From the NCBI GenBank assembly GCA_029264685.1, contig JARHZW010000028.1, forward strand, positions 1-45,735: a stretch of DNA of 45,735 bases, read 5' to 3'. The notes under the pieces are model-generated. The model was not told where the DNA came from, did no database searches, and saw only the letters and a list, made by a program, of their open reading frames with translations. This document shows positions 7,687 to 15,833 of this stretch, piece after piece. Source of the stretch: Candidatus Limivicinus sp. Lineage in GTDB: Bacteria > Bacillota > Clostridia > Oscillospirales > Oscillospiraceae. Numbering within the stretch: the stretch's first letter is position 1; the number at the start of each line of letters is the position of its first letter. The translations under genes and the position numbers were made by a program.

Positions 7687-7888
7687 CGCTTTCATCCTCC
7701 CAAAACAGTTCGTCAAGTCCTGCATCCAGTGCCCTGCATATCTTCAGGCACAGCTTTATTGTAGGGTTGTATTCTCCCTTTTCAATGGCGTTGATTGTCT
7801 GCCTTGATACACCGATTTTTTCGGCAAGATCCTTTTGGGTCATATCTTTCTTAGTCCGTGCAAGCTTCAGCGCTAAATTTTTCGACAT
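7673..7888 (-). CDS. XRE-family HTH transcription regulator
   Basis: A 71-residue single-domain regulator. KKDMTQKDLAEKIGVSRQTI is a clear helix-turn-helix, followed by NAIEKGEYNPTIKL as in the Cro/C1 short family. The start is the ATG at 7886-7888 with AAGGAG 9 nt upstream. The open frame continues upstream to 7957, but this would run through the promoter. It is the first gene of a two-gene unit with the membrane protein at 7213-7686. Confidence 0.88.
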   Translation of the reverse strand: MSKNLALKLARTKKDMTQKDLAEKIGVSRQTINAIEKGEYNPTIKLCLKICRALDAGLDELFWEDESDEEI

Positions 7889-7913
7889 AGGCTCAACTCC
7901 TTCCTGTGATTGC

Positions 7914-7942
7914 ATAGTAGCATATAGTAAACCAAATATCAA
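7914..7942 (-). promoter_or_regulatory. Promoter of the HTH/membrane-protein unit
   Basis: On the minus strand: TTGATA (7937-7942), 17-bp spacer, TACTAT (7914-7919). TACTAT occurs again 10 bp upstream inside the spacer, giving a direct repeat that could be an operator. Confidence 0.75.
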
Positions 7943-8027
7943 GTATATATGACTCAAAATTAAATATAAATTACATAAAGTCGTGAGGGCTGGGGGAATA
8001 CAGTATTTTAAATCATGCAGAGTCTAA

Positions 8028-8065
8028 TCAAAAAGGCGATACCATAAAAATCTATGGTATCGCCT
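8028..8065 (-). terminator. nagA terminator
   Basis: A perfect 13-bp stem (8034-8046 with 8053-8065) is followed on the minus strand by TTTTTG. It lies 21 nt beyond the nagA stop. Confidence 0.9.
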
Positions 8066-8086
8066 GAATAGTTTAATTTTATAAAA

Positions 8087-9211
8087 TCAGAGGGCTTCTC
8101 CGCCCATGTAAACGGATTTGCGGTTTAAATCTTCGTCACAAACAACAAAGTCTGCAAGCTTGCCTTCCTCAATGGTGCCTATCTGGTCTATGCGGCCGAT
8201 CTGCCTTGCGGGAGTTTCGGTGGCAGCTTTGATAGCGGCTTGTTTTGAAATGCCGAAGGAAACGGCGTTTCTCATGCAGTCGAAAAGATTGGTTGCGGCA
8301 CCTGCGATGTTGCCGTCAGCCAGTCTTGCAACTCCGCCTTCAAGGAATACATCCTGGCCGCCCAGATCGTACTTGCCGTTTGGCATACCACAGCAGCGGA
8401 GAGCGTCGGAAATAAGGCAGATCCTGTCGGGGAAGAGCTTGAACGCCATGCGTACTATACTGGGGTGAACATGGAGACCGTCGCAAATCAGCTCCGCCAC
8501 AATGTCGTCACGCTCGGCAGCTGCACCGATCACGCCGGGGTTGCGGTGGTGAATGGAGGGCATGGCGTTAAAAAGATGAGTTACCTGTCTTGCGCCTGCC
8601 TCAAAGCCACGCTTTGACTGCTCATAGTTTGCGTCGGTGTGACCCTGAGAGACCGTGCAAAGCTTGCTGGCCTTGCGGATAAATTCCTCTGCGCCCTCCA
8701 GTTCGGGAGCTACATCTACAATGCGGATAAGACCGCCGCAGTCATCATATAATTTTTTAAATGCTTCAAAATCAGGAAGTCTAAGGTGCAGGGCATTCTG
8801 AGCGCCTTTCTTTTTCTCGTTGAAAAACGGTCCCTCCATCTGCATACCCATAAGGCGGGAGGCACCTTTGGGCTGCTCTTTGTTAAGCCTTGCGCCGGTT
8901 GCAAAGGCTTTTGAGAGAACCTCATAGGGCAGAGTAAGGGTGGCGGGAGAGAAAGAGGTGACGCCGACGGAGGCAAGGTACTTTGCCATTTTCAGCAGTC
9001 CGTCGTAGTCTCCGTCGGACAGGTCGGCATTGCTGTTGCCGTGGTTATGCACATCTATAAGGCCGGGGATAACATATGCGCCGTTTAAGTCTTCGCCCTG
9101 TTCATCGGGAACAAAATTTAAAATTTTGCCAAAGCGGCCGTTTTCAACGTAAAAGCTGCCGTAAACAAAGCCCTCCGCAGGGGTAAAAATATTAGCATTT
9201 TTGAAAAGCAT
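8087..9211 (-). CDS. nagA: N-acetylglucosamine-6-phosphate deacetylase
   Basis: A 374-residue amidohydrolase that removes acetate from GlcNAc-6-phosphate in amino-sugar and cell-wall recycling. Family marks in order: LIDVHNHGNSNADLSDGDY, GMQMEGPFF (metal Glu), VSQGHTDA (His), VTHLFNAMPSIHHRNPG (His and substrate loop), LICDGLHVHP and LISDALRCCG with the catalytic Asp. Length is normal. A good ribosome site (AGGAGG) precedes the ATG. It is a single-gene unit with its own promoter and terminator; no nagB or amino-sugar transporter is adjacent. Confidence 0.95.
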   Translation of the reverse strand: MLFKNANIFTPAEGFVYGSFYVENGRFGKILNFVPDEQGEDLNGAYVIPGLIDVHNHGNSNADLSDGDYDGLLKMAKYLASVGVTSFSPATLTLPYEVLSKAFATGARLNKEQPKGASRLMGMQMEGPFFNEKKKGAQNALHLRLPDFEAFKKLYDDCGGLIRIVDVAPELEGAEEFIRKASKLCTVSQGHTDANYEQSKRGFEAGARQVTHLFNAMPSIHHRNPGVIGAAAERDDIVAELICDGLHVHPSIVRMAFKLFPDRICLISDALRCCGMPNGKYDLGGQDVFLEGGVARLADGNIAGAATNLFDCMRNAVSFGISKQAAIKAATETPARQIGRIDQIGTIEEGKLADFVVCDEDLNRKSVYMGGEAL

Positions 9212-9269
9212 ATTGACCTCCTGAAAGAATGATTGGTTTTGATTGTATAAAACTTAGCTTACCTCTTAC

Positions 9270-9301
9270 AGTATAGCACGCAATAATTGATTTTTAAATC
9301 A
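9270..9301 (-). promoter_or_regulatory. nagA promoter with palindrome over the -35
   Basis: Minus strand: TTTAAA (9293-9298), 17-bp spacer, extended -10 TGCTATACT (TATACT at 9270-9275). The palindrome TGATTTTTAAATCA (9288-9301) covers the -35 and could be an operator. Confidence 0.5.
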
Positions 9302-9340
9302 TTTTATAAATTTTTATCGCTGGAAATGGATGAAGATAGG

Positions 9341-9349
9341 TGATATAAT
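9341..9349 (+). promoter_or_regulatory. Extended -10 promoter of the M42 peptidase gene
   Basis: TGATATAAT (TG at 9341-9342, TATAAT at 9344-9349) with a weak TGGAAA 17 bp upstream. Transcription would begin near 9356, which rules out the upstream in-frame ATG at 9330. Confidence 0.6.
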
Positions 9350-9380
9350 CGGAGAAAACACAAAAGGGAGATGTAAATTC

Positions 9381-10418
9381 ATGGATAGAGAATATGCAAA
9401 GTATGCCGCTGAAAAGGCAGTGGAGCTTCTTGCTGTAGACAGTCCCTCAGGTTACACCGAAAAAGCGGCTCAGTGGGTGAAAAATGAGTTTGAGGCTCTG
9501 GGCTATAAAGCCGAAATAACAACCAAAGGCGGCGTTATAGTGGAGCTTGGCGGAAAAAACAGAGAAAACGGGCTTCTCCTCGAAGCCCATACGGATACTC
9601 TGGGGGCGATGGTAGCGGAAGTGAAGTCTAACGGCCGTCTTAAAGTTACAAACTTGGGCGGCATGAGGGCGGAAAACGCCGAGGCTGAAAACCTGCGTAT
9701 TTATACAAGAAACGGCAGATGCTTTGAGGGCTGCCTCCAGCTCATTAATGCTTCCGTGCATGTTAACGGTGACTACGGCGAAAAAAAGCGTGATTTTGAC
9801 ACGACGGAAGTGGTCATTGACGAGCCTGTGGAGTGCGCCGAGGATACCAGAGCACTGGGCATAGAGGTGGGCGATATTGTCTGCTTTGAACCCAGAACCA
9901 GAATAACCGCTTCCGGCTATATCAAGAGCCGTTTTCTGGATGATAAGCTTTCCGTGGGCATAATTCTGGGGCTTGCGAAATATATGAAGGACAAGGGACT
10001 GGAGCCTGAGCGGGCGGTATATCTCCATGTCACGGTATATGAGGAGGTAGGCCACGGCGGTTCGGCCTCTGTCCCTGCGGGAGTAACGGAGGCGATAAGC
10101 GTTGACATGGGCTGTGTAGGCGAGGGATTAAAGTGCACCGAGCGTCAGGTGTCGATTTGCGCCAAGGACTCCGGCGGCCCCTATTCCTATCAGGTTGTGG
10201 GAGAGCTTATAGAGGCTGCAAAGCGTGAAAATGCCGATTATGCAGTGGATGTTTACCCCCATTACGGCTCTGATGTTGAGGCAACCCTGAGAGCAGGATA
10301 CGATATACGCCACGGCCTTATAGGCGCAGGTGTCTACGCAAGCCATGGCTACGAACGCAGCCATATAGACGGAGTGTGGAACACTCTTAAAGTGCTGAAG
10401 GGCTATATTTTCAGATAA
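9381..10418 (+). CDS. M42-family metallopeptidase (glutamyl aminopeptidase/FrvX type)
   Basis: About 345 residues. M42 peptidases are di-metal aminopeptidases that form large cages in the cytoplasm. Visible metal and catalytic blocks: LLLEAHTDTLGAMV (His, Asp), SRFLDDKLSVGI (bridging Asp), VTVYEEVGHGGSA (catalytic Glu pair), ISVDMGCVGEG (Asp) and a C-terminal His region ASHGYERSHID. The start is the ATG at 9381 with GGGAG 10 nt upstream. The downstream isomerase-like gene begins 15 nt after the stop, so the two are probably one operon. Which peptides it cuts cannot be read from sequence. Confidence 0.9.
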   Translation: MDREYAKYAAEKAVELLAVDSPSGYTEKAAQWVKNEFEALGYKAEITTKGGVIVELGGKNRENGLLLEAHTDTLGAMVAEVKSNGRLKVTNLGGMRAENAEAENLRIYTRNGRCFEGCLQLINASVHVNGDYGEKKRDFDTTEVVIDEPVECAEDTRALGIEVGDIVCFEPRTRITASGYIKSRFLDDKLSVGIILGLAKYMKDKGLEPERAVYLHVTVYEEVGHGGSASVPAGVTEAISVDMGCVGEGLKCTERQVSICAKDSGGPYSYQVVGELIEAAKRENADYAVDVYPHYGSDVEATLRAGYDIRHGLIGAGVYASHGYERSHIDGVWNTLKVLKGYIFR

Positions 10419-10433
10419 ACAGGAGATATAACA

Positions 10434-11225
10434 ATGCTTGAATTCGGAGCACCCACCCTTATAGAGCTTGAAAGTACCCGGGACACAGCGGCGCTTTGTT
10501 CAAAACTTGGTCTTAAATTCATAGAGCTTAATATGAGCTTTCCCCAATATCAGCCGGAGTGCATGGATGTTGAAAAGCTGGAAAAAATAAAAAAGGACTA
10601 CGGTATTTATTACACCATACACATAGATGAGTCCCTTGACCCGTGCAGTGTGAACAAGGGCATTGCAGAGGTGTACACTCAGACCATGTTAAAAACTGTG
10701 GAGCTTGCGAAAAAACTTCAAATTCCCAGTCTCAATATGCACCTGCTCCGTGGAATCTATGTCACGCTGCCCGAACGCCGTACCTACGTTTACGCCGAAA
10801 ATGAGCAGCTGTATCTGGACTCATTCCGTGTTTTCAGAGACAAGGTGACGGAGGCTATAGGCAATGCAGATATACACGTCAGCATAGAAAATACTGACGG
10901 ATATGATCTTCCGTTTTTAAGACACGCTCTTGACCTTTTACTGGAAAGTCCTGCCTTCTCTCTGACCTATGACATAGGTCACGACTACGCCGTAAATAAT
11001 ATAGACAAGCCGGAAATACTGAAACGCTCGGATAGATTGCACCATATGCATATGCATGATGCATTGGGTACTAAGGTCCACAGGGCCTTGGGCGACGGTG
11101 AGATGGACATTCAGGAGTATTTGAGTCTTGCCAAAGACCATAACTGCCGTGTGGTTCTGGAGACAAAAACGGTTGATGCCCTGAAAAAATCAGTTGAGTG
11201 GCTGAAAGCTCACGGCGAAATGTAA
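10434..11225 (+). CDS. Sugar-phosphate isomerase/epimerase-like TIM-barrel protein
   Basis: A 263-residue protein of the AP-endonuclease-2/xylose-isomerase-like barrel family. Typical metal-site segments are FIELNMSFP, YTIHIDESLD, SLNMHLLRG, VSIENTDGYD, LTYDIGHDY, LHHMHMHDA and VVLETKT, giving alternating Glu/His/Asp ligands at strand ends. The family includes isomerases, epimerases and endonuclease IV. No DNA-repair-specific motif is clear, so the specific reaction is unknown. AGGAG lies 9 nt before the ATG. It follows the M42 peptidase gene and ends at a strong terminator. Confidence 0.8.
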   Translation: MLEFGAPTLIELESTRDTAALCSKLGLKFIELNMSFPQYQPECMDVEKLEKIKKDYGIYYTIHIDESLDPCSVNKGIAEVYTQTMLKTVELAKKLQIPSLNMHLLRGIYVTLPERRTYVYAENEQLYLDSFRVFRDKVTEAIGNADIHVSIENTDGYDLPFLRHALDLLLESPAFSLTYDIGHDYAVNNIDKPEILKRSDRLHHMHMHDALGTKVHRALGDGEMDIQEYLSLAKDHNCRVVLETKTVDALKKSVEWLKAHGEM

Positions 11226-11231
11226 AAAACT

Positions 11232-11274
11232 ATTTCCCTGTTTCTGAAAATTGCGGAAACAGGGAAATTTTTTT
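11232..11274 (+). terminator. Terminator of the peptidase/isomerase operon
   Basis: A perfect 13-bp stem (11232-11244 with 11256-11268) is followed by six T residues. Confidence 0.92.
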
Positions 11275-11333
11275 ATAATAGGCGCACATTGTTAATTGCT
11301 CATCCGTTAATGTTTATGAAGGGAGGCAAGAGA

Positions 11334-11789
11334 GTGGATATAGAAGAGCAGTACGATAAACTGTACAGGTTCTGCTGGTACAAGCTTAGAAATCGGGAAC
11401 TGGCAGAAGATATCTGTCAGGAAAGTTTTCTGAGACTATTCCAAAGCGACAGTTATAAAGCGCAGGGGAAGGCCTTGCAGTATCTGTATACCACGGCAAG
11501 AAACCTGTGTATAGATTATTACAGGAAAAAGAAAACAGAGCAGCTGCCGGATGAACTCTCATATCCCTTTCCGGAAGATGAAACCATAGAGAGCCTGTCG
11601 GTGAAAAAAGCCCTGAGCAGGCTGTCGGAGGAGGAGAGGGAACTGCTGCTTCTGCGATATGTTAATGAGGTGCCTGTTTCCGCTCTTGCCGCAGTTTTCG
11701 GCATATCCAGATTTTCTCTGTACCGAAAGGCTGCCAAGGCTGTGGAAAACTTCAGGAAAGCTCTGAGAGAGGAGGATATAAATGAATAG
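11334..11789 (+). CDS. ECF-type RNA polymerase sigma factor
   Basis: About 151 residues. Region 2 is visible in YDKLYRFCWYKLRNRELAEDICQESFLRLF with the LYTTARNLCIDYYRK helix; region 4 in LSEEERELLLLRYVNEVPVSALAAVFG followed by the SRFSLYRKAAKAVENFRKAL recognition helix. The start is GTG at 11334 with GGAGG 7 nt upstream; an ATG-less extension to 11289 lacks a ribosome site. It overlaps the following membrane-protein gene by 8 nt and heads a four-gene cassette with an ABC transporter. No canonical zinc-type anti-sigma is present, so the membrane protein may hold that role (inference). Confidence 0.88.
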   Translation: MDIEEQYDKLYRFCWYKLRNRELAEDICQESFLRLFQSDSYKAQGKALQYLYTTARNLCIDYYRKKKTEQLPDELSYPFPEDETIESLSVKKALSRLSEEERELLLLRYVNEVPVSALAAVFGISRFSLYRKAAKAVENFRKALREEDINE

Positions 11790-12495
11790 AAAAATGAAAA
11801 AGCTGTTGAAAACCGGATTTGAACCGCCAAAGCCTGTGGAAAAGACAAAATTTGTCAGAAATCTTCCGCCGAGAAAAGTAAGTAATTTTGAACTTTTGCA
11901 CACTCAGATAAAATATATCAGAAAGCTGACGTGGCTGCTGTGCGGATTGATTTTCGTTCTCACTGCCTTTGCTGCCCTGTCTGTTACAAAGGAGAGTATG
12001 TGGATGCTGTCCGCCCTTGTGCCCTTTCTCTCAATAAGTCTGATAAGCGAAAGCGGCAGGGCGGAAAGCTGCGGAATGGCGGAGCTGGAGCTGAGTACCA
12101 GATTTAATCTCAAAACTACAGTGATGGCAAAGCTTTTGATTTTAGGCTCGGTAAATCTTGTTCTGATGATTTTTATGTCGCTGTTTGCCGGCGGCGGAAT
12201 ATCAGCCTCTGTATTCTATATCTTCATCCCCTATATGCTCTCCGCTGCCGCAGGACTTCTCATTTGCCGGAAAATACAGGGAAACGGGGCTCTGTATCTC
12301 AGCGGTACGGTGTCCGTTATTATAGCAGCCATGGAAATTGCGTTCAGAAAAAATATATTCAGTTTCTTCCAAAGCAGCGGGGAAGGGGAAAGGTTTTTGA
12401 TTTTTTCCCTGCTCACAGCGGCGCTTGCAAGAGAATGCTATAAGAGAATAAAAGAAACGGAGGAATTAAAATGGAGCTTAGAGTTGACAGACTGA
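11782..12495 (+). CDS. Membrane protein of ECF sigma/ABC cassette (possible anti-sigma)
   Basis: A 237-residue protein with a basic, soluble N-terminal part (about 50 residues, Lys/Pro-rich) and roughly six transmembrane helices. It starts inside the end of the sigma gene (GAGGAG just upstream of the ATG) and its end overlaps the start of the ABC ATPase gene by 25 nt. I recognise no named domain. Location between sigma factor and transporter, with a cytoplasmic N-terminal segment ahead of the helices, would suit a membrane-bound regulator of the sigma factor or a transporter subunit; neither is proven. Confidence 0.75.
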   Translation: MNRKMKKLLKTGFEPPKPVEKTKFVRNLPPRKVSNFELLHTQIKYIRKLTWLLCGLIFVLTAFAALSVTKESMWMLSALVPFLSISLISESGRAESCGMAELELSTRFNLKTTVMAKLLILGSVNLVLMIFMSLFAGGGISASVFYIFIPYMLSAAAGLLICRKIQGNGALYLSGTVSVIIAAMEIAFRKNIFSFFQSSGEGERFLIFSLLTAALARECYKRIKETEELKWSLELTD

Positions 12496-13163
12496 CCAAA
12501 CGCTATAAAAACAAAATAGCGGTAGACAGACTTTCTTTAAATCTGCATGAGGGGGTTCACGGCCTGTTAGGTGCAAACGGAGCGGGCAAAACCACCCTGA
12601 TGCGTATGCTGTGCGGGGTGCTGAAGCCTACAGAGGGCACAGTCAGCTTTGACGGTGTGGATGTAGGCGATGAAAATTACCGTGCAATTTTAGGTTATCT
12701 GCCACAGGATTTCGGCTACTACCCTGAATTCAAAGGAATTGACTTTATAATGTACATGGCGGCGCTGAAAGGAATTCCCCAAGAGACTGCAAAGCGCAGA
12801 ACTGCAGAGCTTATGGAGCTTGTAGGGCTTAAAGATGTGGAAAAGAAAAAGATAAAAAGCTATTCCGGCGGCATGAAGCAGCGTCTGGGCATTGCACAGG
12901 CCCTTTTAAATGACCCCAAGCTGCTGATTCTGGACGAGCCCACGGCAGGGCTTGACCCGAAAGAGCGGGTCAGGTTCAGAAACCTGATTGAAGAACTGGG
13001 AAAAGACAGCGTGGTACTTTTATCCACTCACATAGTATCCGACATTGAGAGCATAGCCGACGATGTGCTTATAATGAAATCAGGTCAGGTTATATTTGAA
13101 GGGCCGTGGAGCGGGGATAAGGGAAACCTTGAGCAATTTTACATGGAGGAGTTTGAACAATGA
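12471..13163 (+). CDS. ABC transporter ATP-binding protein
   Basis: A 230-residue ATPase. Walker A GANGAGKTT (residues 34-42), Q-loop LPQDFGYYPE, signature YSGGMKQRLGIAQAL, Walker B LLILDEPTAGLDP and the switch His in LLSTHIVSD are all intact. This subclass (CcmA/BcrA-like) usually powers small drug, peptide or lipid export with a two- or one-gene permease. It begins within the previous gene and its stop overlaps the permease start by 4 nt (ATGA), indicating translational coupling. Confidence 0.95.
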   Translation: MELRVDRLTKRYKNKIAVDRLSLNLHEGVHGLLGANGAGKTTLMRMLCGVLKPTEGTVSFDGVDVGDENYRAILGYLPQDFGYYPEFKGIDFIMYMAALKGIPQETAKRRTAELMELVGLKDVEKKKIKSYSGGMKQRLGIAQALLNDPKLLILDEPTAGLDPKERVRFRNLIEELGKDSVVLLSTHIVSDIESIADDVLIMKSGQVIFEGPWSGDKGNLEQFYMEEFEQ

Positions 13164-14323
13164 GAGATTTCGGCAGACTGTACAGGTATGAGTTTAAGAA
13201 ACTTGTAAGCAGGAAGACAAATGCAATAACTCTCATTATATGTATCTCACTCTATCTTTTAACATGTGTTATGGGTACATTTAATGTGGATGAGGTGGAT
13301 ATAAACTATGCAAAAGCTCTGGACGGACGAGCCATAGACCAAAAATTGCTTGAAGAGACAGTGGAAGCATACGGAAAAATTCCCGCAGGGCTTGATAATT
13401 ATATAATCAGTGATGAATACCAGACTTATGCAAGACCCTACAGCCCTATATTCAATTATATTTTGCAGCACGGCGGTATGAATAAGTCGGAGATAGTAAA
13501 CTGGGATGTAGACGAAAATGAGCTTTACAGACAAAGCAGAGAAAAAAGAATGGCTTTGTATGATTTATACAGGCTGCGGGATGATGAAATAGAATACTGG
13601 GAAAATCAGGTTGCAGAAAAAGGCGAACCGGCGGTGTTTCGGTATGCAGAGGGATGGGGCGAGATATTAACGGAGCATATTTCAGCCGGATTTATACTTA
13701 TGTTCGGAATTACTGTGTGCCTTGCGGGGATTTTTTCCGAAGAAAACAACAAGCGAACGGATGCATTGATTTTAAGTTCAGTTCACGGCAGAACTAAAAT
13801 TTACCGGGCGAAAATCTGGGCGGGAATAAGCCTTGCAGTGCTGACGGCTGTTGTTGTATCGGTTATAACAATCCCTATAACTTTAGGTGCATTTGGAGCA
13901 GGCGGTTTTAGCGCAGATCTGGATCTGCTGTATCCTTATCCGGGGAACATAAGTGCTGGAGAGATGGTAATTATAGCAGAATTGTGCATACTGGTATCGG
14001 TGGTATTCTGCGGGGTGTTTGCAATGCTGCTTTCCCTTTGCATCCGTAATTCAACAGCGTCGCTGGGATGTTCAGCAGCAATTTTGGTTCTCGGAACTAT
14101 GCTGTATATGCCGCCGAAAAACAGGGCTTTATCTCAGATATCGCTGATATTTCCGGGAACTTTTATAAGCCAGTGGAAAATTACGGATATAAAGCTTATA
14201 GAAGTTTTCGGACACTACTTCAGAAGCTATGAATTTGTGCCGCTGCTGTATATCCTGCTTTGCGTACTTATAGTCATATCAGGAAAATTCATTCATGAAA
14301 AAATGCAGGTTAAAAGCAGATGA
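13160..14323 (+). CDS. ABC transporter permease
   Basis: A 387-residue membrane protein: one N-terminal helix (about residues 20-40), a large hydrophilic domain (about 45-175) with many Asp/Glu/Tyr residues, then five helices including HISAGFILMFGITVCLAGIF and GEMVIIAELCILVSVVFCGV. This topology is that of ABC-2-type permeases. It pairs with the ATPase just upstream (4-nt overlap). Substrate is unknown; resistance to cell-envelope agents is a frequent job for such sigma-linked transporters but is inferred only. A strong terminator follows the stop. Confidence 0.85.
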   Translation: MRDFGRLYRYEFKKLVSRKTNAITLIICISLYLLTCVMGTFNVDEVDINYAKALDGRAIDQKLLEETVEAYGKIPAGLDNYIISDEYQTYARPYSPIFNYILQHGGMNKSEIVNWDVDENELYRQSREKRMALYDLYRLRDDEIEYWENQVAEKGEPAVFRYAEGWGEILTEHISAGFILMFGITVCLAGIFSEENNKRTDALILSSVHGRTKIYRAKIWAGISLAVLTAVVVSVITIPITLGAFGAGGFSADLDLLYPYPGNISAGEMVIIAELCILVSVVFCGVFAMLLSLCIRNSTASLGCSAAILVLGTMLYMPPKNRALSQISLIFPGTFISQWKITDIKLIEVFGHYFRSYEFVPLLYILLCVLIVISGKFIHEKMQVKSR

Positions 14324-14325
14324 AA

Positions 14326-14362
14326 AAATCCGGTTCCGAACTTCGGAACCGGATTTAACTTT
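14326..14362. terminator. Bidirectional terminator
   Basis: A 15-bp stem (14326-14340 with 14342-14356) between the convergent permease and flavodoxin-ferredoxin genes. T-rich sequence follows on the plus strand and an A/T flank (TTTTTTCA) on the minus strand. Confidence 0.88.
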
Positions 14363-14366
14363 TTGT

Positions 14367-15149
14367 TTAATTTACATGGATTACTTTTTCCATAAGCTCC
14401 ACAGCTGCAACATTGGGGTTATGGTATCGGGCACGGTTTCTGGTAAGACCGCCCATGTGGATTGCCTTCTGGGGGCAATACTGGAGACAGCTTAGGCACT
14501 GTATGCAGTTATTTCCAAATTTCGGCATACCGTTAACAAGCTGAATGTTGCGGCGGGGACAGATTTTTTCACACTGACCGCAGCTTATGCAGGCGTCGGA
14601 AACGGTGAGCTTTTTCGCCTTGGATTTCAGCATTACAGGCCATGCCTTGCTCTCCACAAGGTTAAAGAGCGGCTTTCCGGGATGCTTTTCCAGTTTCTTC
14701 TTGTTCAGAACGTCATTTGCCACCTGCTGAGCGAACTTTTCGGAACGCTTCTGGGCGGATTTGACGCTCATCGGCGGCATCATCATGCCGTGGGGCATGA
14801 GCCAGATGCAGGCGCTCTGGTGGGAAATACCGGCCCAGTAATCCAGATCTACAATGTCGTCAATGATGCTCATGCCTACTCCGGGATAGCCTGCATAACA
14901 CACCACACCGAAGGTGTAGGTGTCACAGCTCAGAGTGACGTTGCGGACATATTTTTCCACGTCACCCGGCAGACCGCCGGCGTAGCAGGGGAATACAAAG
15001 CCTACTCTCTCGGCTTTCCTTGCCATTGTGATTTGAGGCTCGCTTCTCATCATAACAATGTCGGTATCCCCCAATGTTTTTGCGATGTTCTTCGCTATGT
15101 CCAGACAGTTGCCTGTACCGGAATAGCAATAGATTAGATTGCTGCTCAT
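14367..15149 (-). CDS. EFR1-type flavodoxin-ferredoxin protein
   Basis: A 260-residue fusion. The N-terminal flavodoxin-like domain starts with IYCYSGTGNCLDIAKNI, the S-G-T-G-N phosphate loop for FMN. The C-terminal part has two 4Fe-4S motifs, CISCGQCEKICP and CIQCLSCLQYCP, of the bacterial ferredoxin type. Such EFR1 proteins are expected to shuttle electrons in anaerobes, but a partner is not apparent here. The ATG has an AAGGAGG ribosome site and a good promoter upstream. It is monocistronic and ends at a shared terminator. Confidence 0.9.
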   Translation of the reverse strand: MSSNLIYCYSGTGNCLDIAKNIAKTLGDTDIVMMRSEPQITMARKAERVGFVFPCYAGGLPGDVEKYVRNVTLSCDTYTFGVVCYAGYPGVGMSIIDDIVDLDYWAGISHQSACIWLMPHGMMMPPMSVKSAQKRSEKFAQQVANDVLNKKKLEKHPGKPLFNLVESKAWPVMLKSKAKKLTVSDACISCGQCEKICPRRNIQLVNGMPKFGNNCIQCLSCLQYCPQKAIHMGGLTRNRARYHNPNVAAVELMEKVIHVN

Positions 15150-15202
15150 TTAAGGTCCTCCTTATGTATAATAATGTGTTAAAGCCGTTTTGAATTGTTT
15201 AT

Positions 15203-15231
15203 ATTGTAACATGCTTTTTTAAACGGTACAA
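15203..15231 (-). promoter_or_regulatory. Promoter of the EFR1 gene
   Basis: Minus strand: TTGTAC (15226-15231), 17-bp spacer, TACAAT (15203-15208). Confidence 0.75.
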
Positions 15232-15256
15232 TAGACACAGGACCATAAAATGAATA

Positions 15257-15739
15257 TTAGAGAGAAGAAATTGAGTCGTCTTTCTCTATCCAATCGCTTA
15301 CCGGGACGGTTTCATACTCCGTGTCGGTACGGCGGATAACGATTTTCTCTATACCCGCATTTATAATCAAACGGCGGCACATGGAGCAGGAGGTAGCCTC
15401 AGGAAGAAGTTCATTTGTCCTTGCGTCTCTGCCTACAAGATAGAGGGTTGAGCCTATCATATCCCGACGGGAGGCGGAGATTATGGCGTTTGCCTCGGCA
15501 TGAACGCTGCGGCAAAGCTCATAGCGCTCACCGGAGGGAATTTTCAGGTTCTCTCTTGTGCAGTAGCCCAGATCGGAGCAATTCCTTCTGCCACGGGGTG
15601 CACCGTTATAGCCTGTTGAAATTATTTCGTCATTGAGAACAATTATAGCTCCGTATTTGCGGCGCAGGCAGGTAGAACGCTCTAAAACACGGTCGGCAAT
15701 ATCCAGATAGTAGTTTTTCTTGCTTGTACGGCTGTCCAT
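15257..15739 (-). CDS. Deoxycytidylate (dCMP) deaminase family protein
   Basis: A 160-residue zinc-dependent deaminase of the dCMP deaminase/ComEB family. The zinc site is His80-Ala-Glu82 (SVHAEANAI) plus Cys118 and Cys121 (SCSMCRR); Glu82 is the proton shuttle. STGYNGAPRGRRNC is the substrate-side loop typical of dCMP deaminases. It should make dUMP for thymidylate synthesis. The usual Pro before the first zinc Cys is Ser here. No com genes are nearby, so a housekeeping role is more likely than DNA uptake. Divergent from queH. Confidence 0.9.
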   Translation of the reverse strand: MDSRTSKKNYYLDIADRVLERSTCLRRKYGAIIVLNDEIISTGYNGAPRGRRNCSDLGYCTRENLKIPSGERYELCRSVHAEANAIISASRRDMIGSTLYLVGRDARTNELLPEATSCSMCRRLIINAGIEKIVIRRTDTEYETVPVSDWIEKDDSISSL

Positions 15740-15770
15740 AAAATTTCTTACCTTTCAAATTATATGTAAT

Positions 15771-15799
15771 AGAATATACCATTAGTACAGCTCCGTCAA
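15771..15799 (-). promoter_or_regulatory. Promoter of the dCMP deaminase gene
   Basis: Minus strand: TTGACG (15794-15799), 17-bp spacer, TATTCT (15771-15776). Confidence 0.65.
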
Positions 15800-15833
15800 G
15801 AAAATATAGCTTTTTTATATTGACTGTGTTATA

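Noticed and set aside
9330-9380. Upstream ATG extension of the M42 peptidase
   Set aside because: It crosses the extended -10 promoter and lacks a ribosome site.
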